Assembly (NCBI RefSeq): GCF_030936135.1
Contig: NC_082611.1
Span: forward strand, 6,835,001 to 6,899,000
Direction of reading: 5' to 3'
DNA: 64,000 nucleotides
DNA from: Gavia stellata
Lineage: Eukaryota; Chordata; Aves; Gaviiformes; Gaviidae
The position numbers and the translations under genes are program-made. The notes under the pieces are model-generated. The model searched no databases. It saw only the letters and a list, made by a program, of their open reading frames with translations, and was not told where the DNA came from. Positions 23,480 through 37,100 of the stretch are shown here, one piece after another. The stretch's first letter is position 1; the number at the start of each line of letters is the position of its first letter.

Positions 23480-25850
23480 AGCTGACTTTATTTGTTCCTA
23501 TATTTGGAATAAGAACTTCAATACTATGAAAAATGCTTGGTGGAGGAAACTTTGAGAATGGTGGTAGGAAGAAGATATAATTAGTGTGAAACACAGCCAG
23601 CTTTGCTTAGGTCATGCTAAGTCTGAACTAGGAGTCTCCTAAGGTGAAAGTCTGAACTACAAGTTACTGCCATGTGTCTCAATCCTTTTGGAAGTGAACA
23701 GGCACACAATGCAGCATTCTGCTTGACAAACAATATACATCAACATGAAGCAAGTTTTTACATCAGCTGCCTCTTGGTTTCTGAATGTCACTGGAAGTAC
23801 TTGATTTATAAAGCCATACCTCATTTTTCTAGGCCCACCTTAAGCAATTCACTGAAGGCTAGTGCTCAGAGGCATGTAAAATATAATTCTTAATAATTTA
23901 CTGCCCCTTAAATAGAAACCTAGATTTGCATGGGTGTATTTTGTGTTTGGGTGGAAAAAGGAAGCCAGAGAAAGTAGTGTTACTGTTTGTGTCTCATATA
24001 ATAAGGATGAGGCCAAAATACAGCTTAAACAAGTGAAGATATAACAGATATACTCCATCTATTATCTTGATCAGCTATCCTGGCTCTTTAAAACTACACA
24101 ACCATCCAGCTGCTTAGCTTCAGGCCTGAAATATTGTAGGTTGATGAAATGGAAATGTGCTGTTAATGAACAATGCTTATTCCCCAGCTGGGATCTAAGT
24201 AGACTTCTCATCCAGCTAATTGTGAGAAAAATGCCAAGGCTTACTGATGATGTCAGGGGGTCAAGACCTCAATTTCATGTGTCATTGGAGCCATTCCTCT
24301 GCACACTGGGGCTTGTGGGCTGGAGCATTGGCTTAGGACTAACTGAAGGGTAATTGCAGTCCCTTGAATCACCTGCAGCTATGAGTGCCCAATGGTGTTC
24401 TGCTGAGGTGGGAGGATGAGCAGTTTGCATAGCAGAGAATGCTGTGTTCTTTGACCTGGGAAAAATAATCTTTGATAATACCGTAAAAGATGTGAGCAGA
24501 AGTGCAGTTAATGTGTATGTTTTATACAACCTTGAGGTGTACTGCAGTTGTGCAAAGACTGTTGTGTGCCTCTTGCCTCTCTTTGAAGAGGCTTAATCCT
24601 TAAGAGTGCAAATGCTGCCTAAAGAGGAAATGGGGTTTATGGTCCTTCACAGGGAGAGCATGTAAACAATCAACATACTGAGCTGTAGGCCTTTCATCAG
24701 AAAAGGCAGAGATAATGTAATTTCTGGCCAACACAAACCAAAATATCTGAGCTATCCTGTATTTGTGTTTGGCCCAATGTGATTTCTTCTCATCCAGGAG
24801 AAGTTTGTGGCGAAGATCGAAGTTATATGGAAGGCCATAGTTAGTCAAACTGACTATGTCGTGTAGGTATGAGTTACCACTGTTAATTCCATCTAGTCTA
24901 ATTTTATGCCATTGTGGTCAAAATTGTGATACGACAGTATCTGTAATACTGTGTTTAACCACAGGATGTCACAACAGGATACATAATAAAACAATCATTG
25001 TTTTAGGAAGTCTAAACATAGAAAATATGCTGTCCCTATTCGCATTGGAACAAAAGCTGAAAGTACAACTAATTTTAGATACCACTGCCTACTGATGATT
25101 CTGTATGCTTTAACTCAGCCCTAGCGCATTGCTACAGTACTAGGACTTTTGTAATCTTTCTGTACAATAAGTAACCGGCCACAGGTTTCCAAACGATGCT
25201 GTGCACCCCACTGCTGGTATGGGAAGGGGTTTCCCGTGGAGAGCAGCAGCAGGTGCTGACCATGGTGTGAGGACATGGACCAGAGCCGAGAGGCTCTGCC
25301 CAACCCAGCAGCGATGGGTGCGGGACAGGATTGGCAGCCCACGGTGTGGGGAGGAGGTGGAAGGAGAGGAATGGCAGGTGGTGTGACCCTGGTTGGGACA
25401 AGAGAAGGAAGCAGAGGTGTGAAGGTTTACCTCTTCCCATCAGTGCATATAACGGTACGGGGAGTTGTTGCCACAGCCAGCGTCTCAGCTCTTACTGGGA
25501 TGAAAGCAAATGGAAACAAAACCCCTGTTTCAGGTTGTCATGAAAAAAATGCTCCACCTATGTGTGTGTTTCAGTAAATATTTTTGCCCTTAAATTACCA
25601 AGGGGAAATAGAAATGTTTGTGCACATGGTATTTATAGAAAATGAAAACATGGAAACCAATTTGTTCCCTGGAAACCTTGTCCTCAGAGATGTTTTCTCA
25701 TCCACTCAAACCGCAGCGTCCGCCTCTTCCCAGCGCATTCCCTCGGACCCGATCAGGACAGCAGATAACGCTGTTTCAGACACAGAGCCTTTAGGATCTG
25801 CTGGCTAAAAGGACTCACCGCCATCCTCCAGAGAACCGCATCCCACTGTG
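23480..25850. other. Intergenic DNA between ZFAND2A and C7orf50
   Basis: About 2.4 kb between two genes on the same strand. AT-rich to 25,100, then increasingly GC-rich towards the next CpG island. Only short chance frames. Confidence 0.6.
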
Positions 25851-25999
25851 TTAGCAGCTGGCACGGCACCCCCGGGGAGATGCGCGGGCCTGCTGTGGCC
25901 AGCAGCACCCCTGGCTTATGTGGGGAGAACTGGGGCTGGCCTCCCACCGGGTGTCCTTCACGGGCAGGGCAGGGGTGGGTGCTGCCAGGCCCTGAGGGG

Positions 26000-26110
26000 A
26001 TCCCTGTCAGGCCCTGGAAGGGCGTTCCCTGTGAGGGCGCGGAGGATCCCCGTCAGAACCGGGGGGGTCCCTGACAGGCCGCGGGTGGATTCCCATCAGG
26101 CCCGGGGGGG
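26000..26110. repeat. Degenerate GC-rich minisatellite, about five 22-bp copies
   Basis: Successive units begin ATCCCTGTCAGGCCC, GTTCCCTGTGAGG, ATCCCCGTCAGAACC, GTCCCTGACAGGCC and ATTCCCATCAGGCCC, each followed by a G-rich tail of 7-10 bases. Copies differ, so the array is old. It lies just upstream of the C7orf50 promoter. Confidence 0.75.
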
Positions 26111-26199
26111 CGGGAATCACCCAGGCAACGCGGGGCGGGGCAAGCTCTGTCGCCCCGCCCCTACGCGGGAGGCGGGGACGCCTTCCGTGGCGCATCTCG

Positions 26200-26440
26200 G
26201 CGCGGAAAGGTGACGTCAAGCGCGCCTCCAAAAGCCGGCCGAGCACTCCTCAGCACGCGTGTTCCAGGTGGGCGCTTTAAGTCCGAGCGTGGCTTCCTAT
26301 TGGCCATCCGGGAGATTGGCATGCCGAGGGCCAACCAGACGCCTCCGTTCTCTCCTTGTAACCAGTGAGAGGGAGGGGGCGGGCTGCGGCGCCAAGCGTG
26401 AGGCTCAGTTAAACGTGCAGAGGAGGGGGGTCTGAGAGGT
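26200..26440 (+). promoter_or_regulatory. C7orf50: CpG-island promoter and likely non-coding exon 1 of C7orf50
   Basis: CpG-dense DNA with a CRE TGACGTCA (26,211-26,218), inverted CCAAT boxes at 26,299-26,303 and 26,315-26,319, and no TATA. A good donor GAGAG|GTGCGT lies at 26,438/26,439, so exon 1 could run from about 26,350 to 26,438 and splice to 28,021. The start site and this donor are inferred; other GT sites exist in the island, which continues to about 27,080. Confidence 0.55.
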
Positions 26441-26671
26441 GCGTGCGCGGAGGGGCTGAGGGGACGTCGCGTGCTCTGTGCCCCCCCACCCCCCTGGGGT
26501 CGTCGTTAGGCCCCCGGGGCAGCCGCGGGGGTGGCGGCCGCCTCGGGGAGCGGCGGGAACATTGGGAGTCTCCCTGTCCGGCCGGGGACTGCGGGAGGGT
26601 CGGGGCGGCCCGGCCCGGCCACAGGCGCGGCGGCCGTGACTGAGGGGGTCGCTTCCCCGCGCGGTGCAGCT

Positions 26672-26701
26672 TCCCTCCCTCTCTCCCTCCCTCCCTCCCT
26701 C
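26672..26701. repeat. (CCCT)n-type pyrimidine microsatellite
   Basis: Runs of CCCT and CTCC units on the plus strand within the C7orf50 CpG island. The strand bias could give triplex or slippage. Confidence 0.8.
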
Positions 26702-26991
26702 GGCCGCCTGCCCGCGACCCCCGCAGAGGGTGGGAGCTCCGTGCCGGGCGTGCGCCGCCGAGGAGCTGGTGGGTGGTGCTGGAGACAGGACACTAACGTT
26801 GCTTTTCCTGTGAGAGATGCTCTGGTGGCTGCTCTTGAAACACATTACTCAAATTTAAAAACTTTCTAGTCACAAAGCCTTAGTTCACCCCTCAATAAAA
26901 GGGAAAGCAAACCCAGGGGTCTGGCGTGGGGAACCCGGCGAGTGGGCGCCTCCCAAGCACTGCCCGCCGGCTGAGGCCGTGCCTTCCTGCC

Positions 26992-27030
26992 CGGGGCCTG
27001 GGGGTGTCCGGGGCCTGGGGGTGTCCGGGC
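26992..27030. repeat. 17-bp tandem repeat, 2.3 copies
   Basis: CGGGGCCTGGGGGTGTC at 26,992-27,008 and 27,009-27,025, then a partial third copy. G-rich, able to form a G-quadruplex in principle. Confidence 0.85.
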
Positions 27031-28020
27031 CCAGGTCCGGGCCTGGCAGGAGCGTCGCTAACTGAGGTGCCGTTGTGGCAGGGGTGTCCAGGACTTGGGT
27101 CCCTGTTGCTCTGTCAGGTGGCATAGGCCGTTCGTAGCCTTGATGGTGCGGGTTCAGCTGTATGGGTGCCTACCAACCTGGGTTTGTGGGTTGTTTTGTC
27201 TTTCAGAGTGTCTTTCCAGCTAAACCTCTGTGATTGAGTCAACTGTTGTGTTTGTACTGCTACACAGGGAGTGACTGTGTTGGGGCAGCTGTTGAGAGCC
27301 ACTTAAATCAGATTTTCTTACAGAGAAATAATACGCAGTTAAAACTAGACCTGGTTTCAGAACCAGGTTTTCTGCAATTCCTGTTTGCCCTTACGTCAGT
27401 GTAAAATGAAAGATAAAACTCGTGAGACATAATTCTTTAAGCATAGTTTTTCCATATTCTATATGAAAATAGAAAAACTTGCACTATAAAGAGAACTGAT
27501 GGTTTAAAACTATTTGTTTATTACTAAAGTAGGCTTACTTTTTGCTTGTGGGTATATGTGTATGCACACATACGTATATTAATGGATGACTAAGAGTCAC
27601 ATTAATGTATTTTGAGGAGAAAGAGGCCTGATTGGTGTTATCTGAGGTAGACAATTGATCACACAGTTAAATGTGGTGCATTATAAGCTGCAGAAAGCAC
27701 AGCATCAGTTATGGGGGATTTCTACCAGGAGGGTCAGTGAAGCATTTTCCACAATGGGGCCTGTGAGGGCAATAGGCATTGAGTTTTCTACAGGAGAATG
27801 ACATTCTAGTTTTACTGTAGCTTAACTATAATGTATACCTAAAGGAAACATGATGAAAATTCTCCAAAATGGATCAAAATTCAGTGCAGACACACCTTTT
27901 CATAGTTAAGTAGTCACACATAATTCTCGTACTAGTGTAATTATAGTATGACTCTGTATACGAGACTGCCACTTAATATAAAAAAAGGTTCTAATTGCAA
28001 TTTGGTGGTTTCTATTACAG

Positions 28021-28166
28021 AATAGTTCTATTTTAGAATGCCAAAAATGAGTGTGGAAAAAAAAGAAAAGAAGGCAGAAAAAAGAAAAAGGCCAAAGCAA
28101 TGTGTGGCCCAAAAGGGAGAGCTGGAATCAGAAACTGAACCAAAGAAAAAGAAACAAAATGTGCAG
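28021..28166 (+). CDS. C7orf50: C7orf50 homologue, first coding exon (partial gene)
   Basis: Exon bounded by acceptor TTCTATTACAG at 28,020 and donor CAG|GTAGGT at 28,166. Coding begins at ATG 28,038; a TAG in the same frame at 28,023-28,025 fixes this as the most upstream start. It encodes 43 residues, MPKMSVEKKEKKAEKRKRPK and then an acidic and a second KKKK patch. This matches the lysine-rich, nuclear/nucleolar-type amino end of C7orf50, a small nucleolar RNA-associated protein whose conserved WKF domain would be in later exons. Identity rests on composition, on following ZFAND2A on the same strand, and on hosting antisense GPER1, as in human. The next exon was not found in the window. A second in-frame ATG is codon 4. 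Confidence 0.75.
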
Positions 28167-31100
28167 GTAGGTACTCCCAGTTTTGACTGTTCAATTCAAT
28201 AAAATGTGGATATATTGTTACCTATGATGTGACGGGTTTAGACATTCAGTACTGAATCTGAATGTACTATTTGATTAATTTGCAATGATTCCTTGGATGT
28301 GATGTGCCTGGAGTGAAAGTTAAAAGGAGAAGATCAATTAAGCTAAATCTGGATATGATTGTAGCAGTCAGAGTACATGATCTCTGTTTGTTTTGGATGC
28401 TTCTGTGAAAGACAGAGAATGGGTGAGAGAATGGGGGTGAAAGGTGAACCAAATAGCTTTAAGCAACTGTCATATGGCAATATAGGCATAGCTTAAGTCT
28501 TCATGTGATCCTGAGTGGTTGGAAAAACATGCAAGATGTTTTCTTGGAAATCCTCTTGGTTTTTGGACAGAATGTCAAGTGGCCAGAAGGTGTCAGCAGT
28601 CTCTTTGTATTACTGAACATTTTATCAATTAATTTTATGAGAAAGAAATTAGCAATATCGAGATGTTATTTAAGTGGAAACTTAGAGCTGTAAGTTTTTG
28701 ATAATGGAAACGATACATAAACAGGGTGATTTGATTCTGCTGTTCTGAGTGGTTAATGTAGAATGTGGATCAAAGAAATATGAAGTGGTTTGATACTGTT
28801 GAGAAGTGGAGAAGGAAAGGCAAAGGTTTTTTCATAAGGAATTCTCGAGGTGATATTAAGCCATGGTCTTAAAAATTCTCTCATGTTTCCTGGTATAACA
28901 TAAAATAGATGCAAAAGTTGCTTGTTACTTCATTTATCATGAGATGTATAGCTCAATGGAGATCGTAGAACTAAAAAGTAGTACTTCTTGTTTTGTTGTT
29001 AGACTTTACTTAAGCTCATTGGCAAGAATATTTTTGAGAGCTTTTGCATGCATAAATAGCTATTATATTTAGAGTTTGTGAAGCATAATATATGAAAAAC
29101 CAACCTATTGGCATTAGCTATTCAGAGGTCTGTAAATTCTTGCGGTTTTGAACTCAGCAGAAATGTTCCTAAGTAAAGTAGGGAAAGAGTGCATCTTTGT
29201 CTATATCAAAGCAAAAATAGAATATCTGGTATTTATAGCTTAATAAGAGGGAATGTTTTTCCTTTCCTTTGTAGGGTGTGTATTAGATTCACAGTATTAT
29301 AATTCAATTTGAGTGAAAAATATTTTCCAGGATAAAAAAGTGTGAAATTGAAATGTCAAAATCAAAATTTTATTGCCTGTGACAATCTGTATAATTTCAC
29401 ATAAAAGTGGAACAAATCCCAGGTGGGCTTCAAATCCCTAGCAAGTGGGGCCTTTTTGGACCATCTGATGTCAAGTGATAAGTTCTTAGAACCCCCAAAT
29501 TAGTTTTTGTTGGCCATGCAGACTGTAGGACTGTGAAAGAAAGAACAAATACTAAATGGAAAGAAGAATCCTTAATACTGTTAGGGAACACCACTAGGCA
29601 CAACAGTTCTTAGAATTATAAAAGTTGGTGTCAGTGGGTGGCTTAAACATGTATATAGTGTTTGTTTTAGGGAATGCCATATAAGGTCTACGACAAGCCA
29701 TTTTTTTGGCATCAGCTTTATAAACTATAACTGTTGATAGCAGGAAAGTCTCAGTTAGTAGACCACATTTTTTTTGTTTGAAACGTCTGTTGAGAATGAA
29801 AAATGTTAGGCAGATCTTTAACCATTTCTGAAGTAAAATTGTTTATGAAAGTTAGCTGTTTAGGAGTTTATGATTGTTGCTCAGCATGCGTACTCCCAGC
29901 TTTGTGTGAAATACTTGGCTAAGTCACAATGGCAGTTATGCTTTAAAATGCTTTTGGTCATCAAACCTTGTCAGCATGGAAAATGCTGTAGAAAACAAGG
30001 TAAAACTGCTTTGTGTGTACAGGAAGATCAGGAAGAACTCTGAGGCTGCAGTGATGTGCTCAGTTAGTCTGGATGGTTCCAAAGAAGAAATTTGGAACAA
30101 AAATTAAGGCAACTGCTGAGAGTGTTTATTCTGCAGCCTTACTTTCTTTAATTTTATTTCTGTTACTTTAAAATAAACTGGAACCTTGATACATCTACAG
30201 AAATTCCTGAAGCATAACAATTGGATTCTGATGAGCTGTGATTGACTTTTAATGCAGTAACTGAATCAAAGAAAACTTTTTTTGGCATTCTTAAAGTAAG
30301 GATGGGTAGACTCCAGTTTCTCCTCGGGAGTCTCGTATGTGATGGAAGGAAGTCAAAAGATAGCTCTATAACACATTGCTTTCAGTGAGAGAGAGGTTTC
30401 ACTGGTTCATTAAGTCACTTTACTTTCCTGTGATTTTTTTTTTTCCCTATTCTAGTACAGCAATTTTAGTCTTCAAAGTGGAAAATGTAAATCTCTAATT
30501 GATTTTGTTATAGAGCTGCAGGCAGGCAAGTTGAAACATGTCTGAAGTGACTGGATTTAGCATACATTGATCATTCCTTCACGAAATTTGTTTCAAAAAT
30601 TCTTACTGGCCTAAGACTAAAGCATTTTTCCTTGGAACAACTTGACCTTTCAGAGTAATCTTGATGTTTTATTGATTTTCATCTACTCAATTTCTTCTGT
30701 TTACATTAAATAGCAATGAGCAATTCAAGACCAATATAAATGTTTTCATGAATGATCTTAGAACCACACAACTCTAAATGACACATTTCTAGTGGAGCTG
30801 AGCAACACAAGCTTTTAAATTTAATTCAGCCTTGTGTTTTTTCTGACAGATTTTCATAATGTTACTGTTTTATTTAGCTACTTGGCAATAAACCCCACAT
30901 TTTAAACATCGATTTTTTTTTTTTTTAAATGCCTGGACATTAGTTTTACTTGCTTTTTAATGATTTTGTAGTTTACTAACATACTTATATGTTAAACCTT
31001 CCTATAGTTGGAGATTATTCTTTTGAATTGTCACATAACATAGGCATAAAGAAAAGAGATTTAAAATGTGCCATCTAGACTGGTGGTCTGAAGTTAAATA

Positions 31101-34100
31101 CTGGCTTCTTAAATAAAAACTTTCTGATGGACCTTGTCTGAGACTAATTAATTTTGTTTCAGTTCTCTGAAAAAAATATTTACAATATTGTTAACGTGTC
31201 ATCTTGAAATAACAGAAGCATTAGAAGTGCTTGTTTGCAATCACCCGTGTCTTGCTTCTGTTTATGGATTTCTTCACCCTTCAAAATTTCAGCTGCCTTA
31301 GTGCCATGAAGCTTATCGAAACAGCAGTACTGACACTTACAACACTGTAGGTAGGGAACAACATGTTGTGGTCGCTTTGTTTATGAAGGCTATTTGAGTT
31401 CTACTCAGAATGACCTTACTGTATCAAAAGATCTTTTAACCTTGTAATTTAAGGGTAGATCTTGTTTCTCCAGTGCTGTTTTCAGACCTGCAGGCTTTCT
31501 ACAGAACAGTAAGAAATTCGCCCAGAGTTGAACATCTATTAGGCAAGACTCAAAATTCATAATCCATAGTAAACAATATTAATTTCCTGTTCCTTGCCAG
31601 TTTAGTCTAGCAAACATTGTAACTTTAGGGAAAATTACAATGACTAAGAGGCAATCAATCTTTATAAATGAAATCCTGTTGTTCATGCTTGAAGGGGACT
31701 TTAGGTAATGCTCATACATCAGTGGGTGTTTCCTTGTATGTTCGTTGTTATCTTCAGCATTGCAAATGGTTGGAGGAGGAAGAATCAACATTTTCCCCAG
31801 ATAAAGGCAAAATCAGTGGGAAAGGAATTTAATTTTTGAGATTCCATACAGATAGTACAAACAATGGCAAATAAACAAGTAGCTCATGGTGTTTCTTTAA
31901 TCAGAGGGCTAGTGTGCAGGTGCCCAAACAGTAAGATCTGTTTACTAAATGGAAAATGGCAAAATTAGTAGGGAAAAGGTTTTTCTGTTCAGTTTTTTGG
32001 AGGTTATAATAAACGCCAATAAGGAGTTATTAAGCTAGTACTACAGCAAAGCAAACCACAAAAATTGATTCTTTAAAATCATTGTTTGCTTGTAGTGATA
32101 GAAACCCCCATAAAATTATGTTTAAGCTGTGGAGATAGATTTTGGCATGAGCTTGGTGGAATAGCTAGGAATGCTACTTTGATACGATCCCTAATGCTAC
32201 TTGTAATCAGGTAACTGGGGTAGTAATTTGAATGTTTAATGAGAGCAAACCAGACATTCATGCTACAAAAGCTATCAAGCAGATACTGTAAAGTTATCAT
32301 CAGAAAGTGTATTTATTTATTTGACAACCCACTAATTCATACTAAAGCCTGTTGTTGAAAGAATGAGTTGTGGATGATTTGCAAACAAACTCAGTAATCC
32401 TTTATTGTTCCACTTTTTTTTTTTTTTTAATTAATAGGAAGCTTATCTTGTAACCATCAAAATAACTTGTTTTGTATTTTCCCATTCTAAAAAATGCCAT
32501 GAAGTTACAACTTAGTGTGATGTTGCAGGATTTTCTTCTGATTACCAGGCAACCAATATTAGATGTATCTTATATACATTAAAAATATATTTTGGAAACT
32601 GCTTGCATTGCAATTCCACTATAAAATCTTCCTGCATTTGTTTAGTTTTGCTTTTCTGTTGTATGCATTAGTATTATCCGTGGTTATTAATTTTTGTTTG
32701 TTTAAGAAATATGTAGAAAACCAATCTTAAATTTTGAAGGAAGGGAAATAAATTCCCATAAGTTAATTTTATTTAGCATAACCTCCAAAAATAAGAATCT
32801 TGTCTTGTACTGGGTTTTTTTGACCATGTAAAAAATATCTCTAACATGCAAATAGAGTTTTGTCCATGTTATGAAGAGAAGATGACAGAATCTTTCATCT
32901 CCCCCCCGTTCTCTGTCTCCCCCCATGCCTTGATGTAAGGATACATCAGCAGTTAGCAGTTGTCTGGTCATAAAGCAGGGGTGACAGCTATTTCTCAAAA
33001 TGCTGAAGTTAAATGTCAGTATAGATATTAGTGCGCTCTTGTTAGTTTGCTGGTTTTGATCAGTCTGTAATTGAAATGTTGGGCATATTTCTCTTTTCTT
33101 TGGGCTGCCTTTCAGTTGAATGTTTATTCTTGTTTTATTTGTATTTTTTCTTACTTGCACAAAGAGACAAGTTTGCTAGCCCTTGGCTTCTGATTGCCTC
33201 GCTGCACGATGGCCGCCTGATAGTTGAAAAAAAATGATGAAGCTATAAACCCGTTTGGCATTTATGATTTACCATGTGAGATCTTTCTTGATTTGTCTGC
33301 TTTCTTATCATCTATGCAATATTTCTCAAAACAGGAAAAAGAAAATAAAAAAAGCCCAAACCAAACTTTGAGGGTGACTGCTTATGGGACTGAAACATTT
33401 GTTTCCTGCTAACAGTTTTTCATCAGAATATTGATAGAGTTGCTTTAAATTATTTTATTAAATTAACCATACTTTTATTTGTTTTTTAGAAGAGGTAAAT
33501 TTGATTGTGACACCATATAGTGTTTACACAGAATAGTAGGCATGTCTAAGAAGGTACAAAATAGTGTCTGAAATACGGATATGCATAGATTAGGCTGAAT
33601 AATTTTACATTCCTTTGAAAATTATTTTTGTAATGGTAGGAATAGATTTCCCAGGAAAGAGTATTCACAGCTGGGAAAACAGTTGCTACTTTGAAGATGG
33701 TTTTCCCAGGCGAAAGGCTCACGTCCCCAACTGTGTTTGGTATAAACAATATGTGGTGTATTTCTTACTTTTGTTTAAAGAAATTGTGCATTCTTCATTA
33801 CACATTAACTAGCAAGAGTTTCATGCTAATTTCGGGTATTTGCCTTAATCTGTATACATTCAAAGTTAATTCCTTACTTTTATTAATATAGCCAGGGTAT
33901 TAAAGTGATGGGGAATTTGGTGGTGAAACACAGCCATCCCTTCTTTGGTATTAAGAGGGGAAAATCTTCTTCCTCGGACCAATCACTTGATGTTTCCTCT
34001 CAGCTGCCATCCTTTACTCAGTGGTGAGACCTTCCTTGATGGTTCCTGTTAGGTTTCCAGTATAAATCCTTGCTTTTATGACTTGGCTGCAAATATCTTC

Positions 34101-37100
34101 ACAAAATTGAAAGTCAGCACAGAATTCTCGCTGGTGGGCTGAATTTGTTGAGTAACGGTCTTCCGGCAGTTGTTGAAGTATGGAGCAGAGGCTAGGTCTG
34201 CTTGACTACATGTTACCCAGCTCCAGTACAGTGAGAACACACTTTTCTGTCCTTTGTCAGTTATGATTTTTTTTCTGGTTCTATGTAAATGACTTCTAAC
34301 TTATCATAGAGAGAGAGGCATCATAAATGAAAATTGCTGGAAAAGGCCCAAATTGCTGCATATAGAAAATTTGGCACAAAACCTCCAAATAGGTATAACT
34401 TCAGTTAAAAAAAAGTCCCATTACATGTTTGAATTCACAAAACACATTCCACTTGGCAAGAAATTAAGTTGTAAGCTTGAAAGGATAAATGTTTGCTACA
34501 TTCTGATACAGGATAAAGAAGAGAGAAATGGGCATTCAAAGGCAATTGTCCTTGACGGGGTTTGAAACTTGGAAGTGTGTAACATATTAATGCAAGCCTG
34601 ATTCCTGTGGATTTGTTACTTCCTCTTTATTGCTCTTGGTACTGTTTTGTTAATGTTAATTTGTTCAAAAAAAGTGAAAATGGCACAGATTTGGATATTT
34701 AAAATATGTTTATTCTAAAAAGCAGCAGTTTTCCCTGTCCTTGACAGAATGCTACTGCTTTTTTAAACAATGTAGGAGTCTGGTATACGGATTTTTATAA
34801 AATACAAATTATTGTGTATTGATGGAATAGATTTTAAAATAAAAAAACCCCAAACATTTTAGAACAGATAAAACAGAGATGATGGCTACTTCCACAGTAT
34901 GAATGAGAAACTACAATTATTTCACCAGAAGTTTCCTCCTCCAAAATACCTTTTGTGTTTAGATGCTATATTGTGAACCACACTAAAGATTAGTGTGTAT
35001 TTATGTATGTTTATTAATAAATTACAGCATAGATAAAATGGCTCTTGGGTATTAGATCAAAGCCACACAGATTAGTAAATACTTGGAAAGTGCTTGTCTC
35101 TTACATCCAACAGGTAATTAGAGCAGAAAATAACAAGGGTACAAGCATGAAGGTATTTGACACAGGAACCTCTTGCCTCAAGAACCAGACTCCGTCTTTG
35201 AATGCGTTTACCTGTTTCTAATTGAATCCCACAGGAGTTCTGTAGGACATCAAACAGAAGATCATCAATCAACGTTTTATTAAATTTTTCAGCATTATCT
35301 TAATAATTTGCATCTGTAAACCAGGCTTTTGCAAACAGCATATATACACAAGGGAAGACAAAGCTCTTTTCCTGCCATCTTACAGTTTGAAACATGTCAA
35401 AACTGTTCAGAGAATGTACTGAAAACTTAGAGCTGCATCGCTTAAAAAGAAGCAGAGAGGTTATATAAAAGAGAATAGAAAATCTTAAGTATGTGGGGAA
35501 AATACATGCTTTTAATAACTCTCATTCTATTCTACCTTTACATTATGTACTGAATCACAAATAGGAGTTATTCATATTTACCCACTTGTAAAATAGCTAG
35601 GTGGTTGCAGAACCGGTTGTTATCACCAGGATCAAACAATTTCAAAAGCCATTCTAAATACACAGGTTACTTAGTGAGACGCTAACAATCATCTTTAAAT
35701 TTTGTAGTGGAATTCACTGGATGTGTGTAAAATAACTGAAGCAGCATGTAAGAGACTGAGTTGAAAGTAATGAGCTGATCCTTCACTGTCTGAAGTCCTG
35801 AGAAGGCTTTGCTTTTTTGTTGTCATCTTGGGTGGCTGGCTCAGTATGCAACTGTTTATTCTTAGCTCCTGGCTGTGTCGTGCTGCCATATGATGGAATG
35901 GAAGTCTAAAAGGAAGCCAAAAGCCAAGGGCTAAAAGTTTGGTGTATCATATGTCAATGTGGAATAAATAGTTTGGACAATACTGTTGGAGAAAGGACTC
36001 CTCCATGAATATGGAGGGTGTTCAGATTTTCAAATCCAGCATGTGTCTCTCTAAAACATAGCACAGGGCATGTACCACAATATACCTCCCCGACAGCAGA
36101 GCTTCGGAGTATACAGAAAAGATGGTCTGTATGCGTGTCTTAAAATGACTTGTTCCTGATCATCTGTTGTTGCAGATTTAACATGAAAAAGAGAAAGTGC
36201 AGTTCCAAAATGGAAATGGTTTATTGATGACATATTTATTAAACAGAATATAAAAATAATAATAATTTCTTAACATAAACAGTCTCTGAATGAGGAATGG
36301 CTGGTCTAACTGTGTACCAATGGGCTGCTGCAGATGTAATTGGTAATGTAAGCGTAAACTTCTATTGCAAAGATATAATTCAATTGATTGAATTAAACAA
36401 TGAATTTGGCCCTATGCTCTTCTATGATGAAACTTTTAAATATTTGTCTGGCGGTCTGAATGGGTAAGGTAAGACTTTTGGAGTGGAAGGGAAGGATACT
36501 GTCCCTTAAATTAAAACCAAATCCTTATCTTTGTTGTTTTCAATCAAAATAAAATTAATTCATTGGTTCACCTTCATGAATAGCTGTTAAAATTCAAACC
36601 TGCGTTCTTCACACACTCACTTGTTTTTCCTACTTATGCAGAAACAAGTTCAAATGGAATTAAATAATAATCAGGGTTCAACTTGACATACTTTTACTTA
36701 TGGTAAACCACTTTTTCACACATTTTTTTATGTGTCAATCCCAACCATTTAAAATTGTCTAGACAACCTTTTCACTTTTACAATCTTAATAAACGGCTGA
36801 CAGAATACAGCAAAATCCTTACACGGGAAAAAAATTCAGTTAGCTTCTAACGTAACTTGATGGCTGGAAAAAAGATTAGAACCTGCACTGTACAGCCAGT
36901 GAATTTTGTTTAAAACATGGAGACTTTGTCTGAAATTCTAAAAGCATTTTCTTGTTAAAACTTTGTGCTCAATTTTTTTTAAAGCTTGCCTATCTGCAAG
37001 TTTAGTAGAATGGATTTTCTATGCCAGATAAGCCATTTTCAGTTAATAATATAAATGTCAGATTACATTGGGGGAATATAACATGAACCTGTATCTTTTT

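Noticed and set aside
30020-30050. Possible C7orf50 exon 2 after an acceptor-like TGTACAG
   Set aside because: Reads EDQEEL then a stop; too short and unlike the expected basic, KERKK-rich segment.
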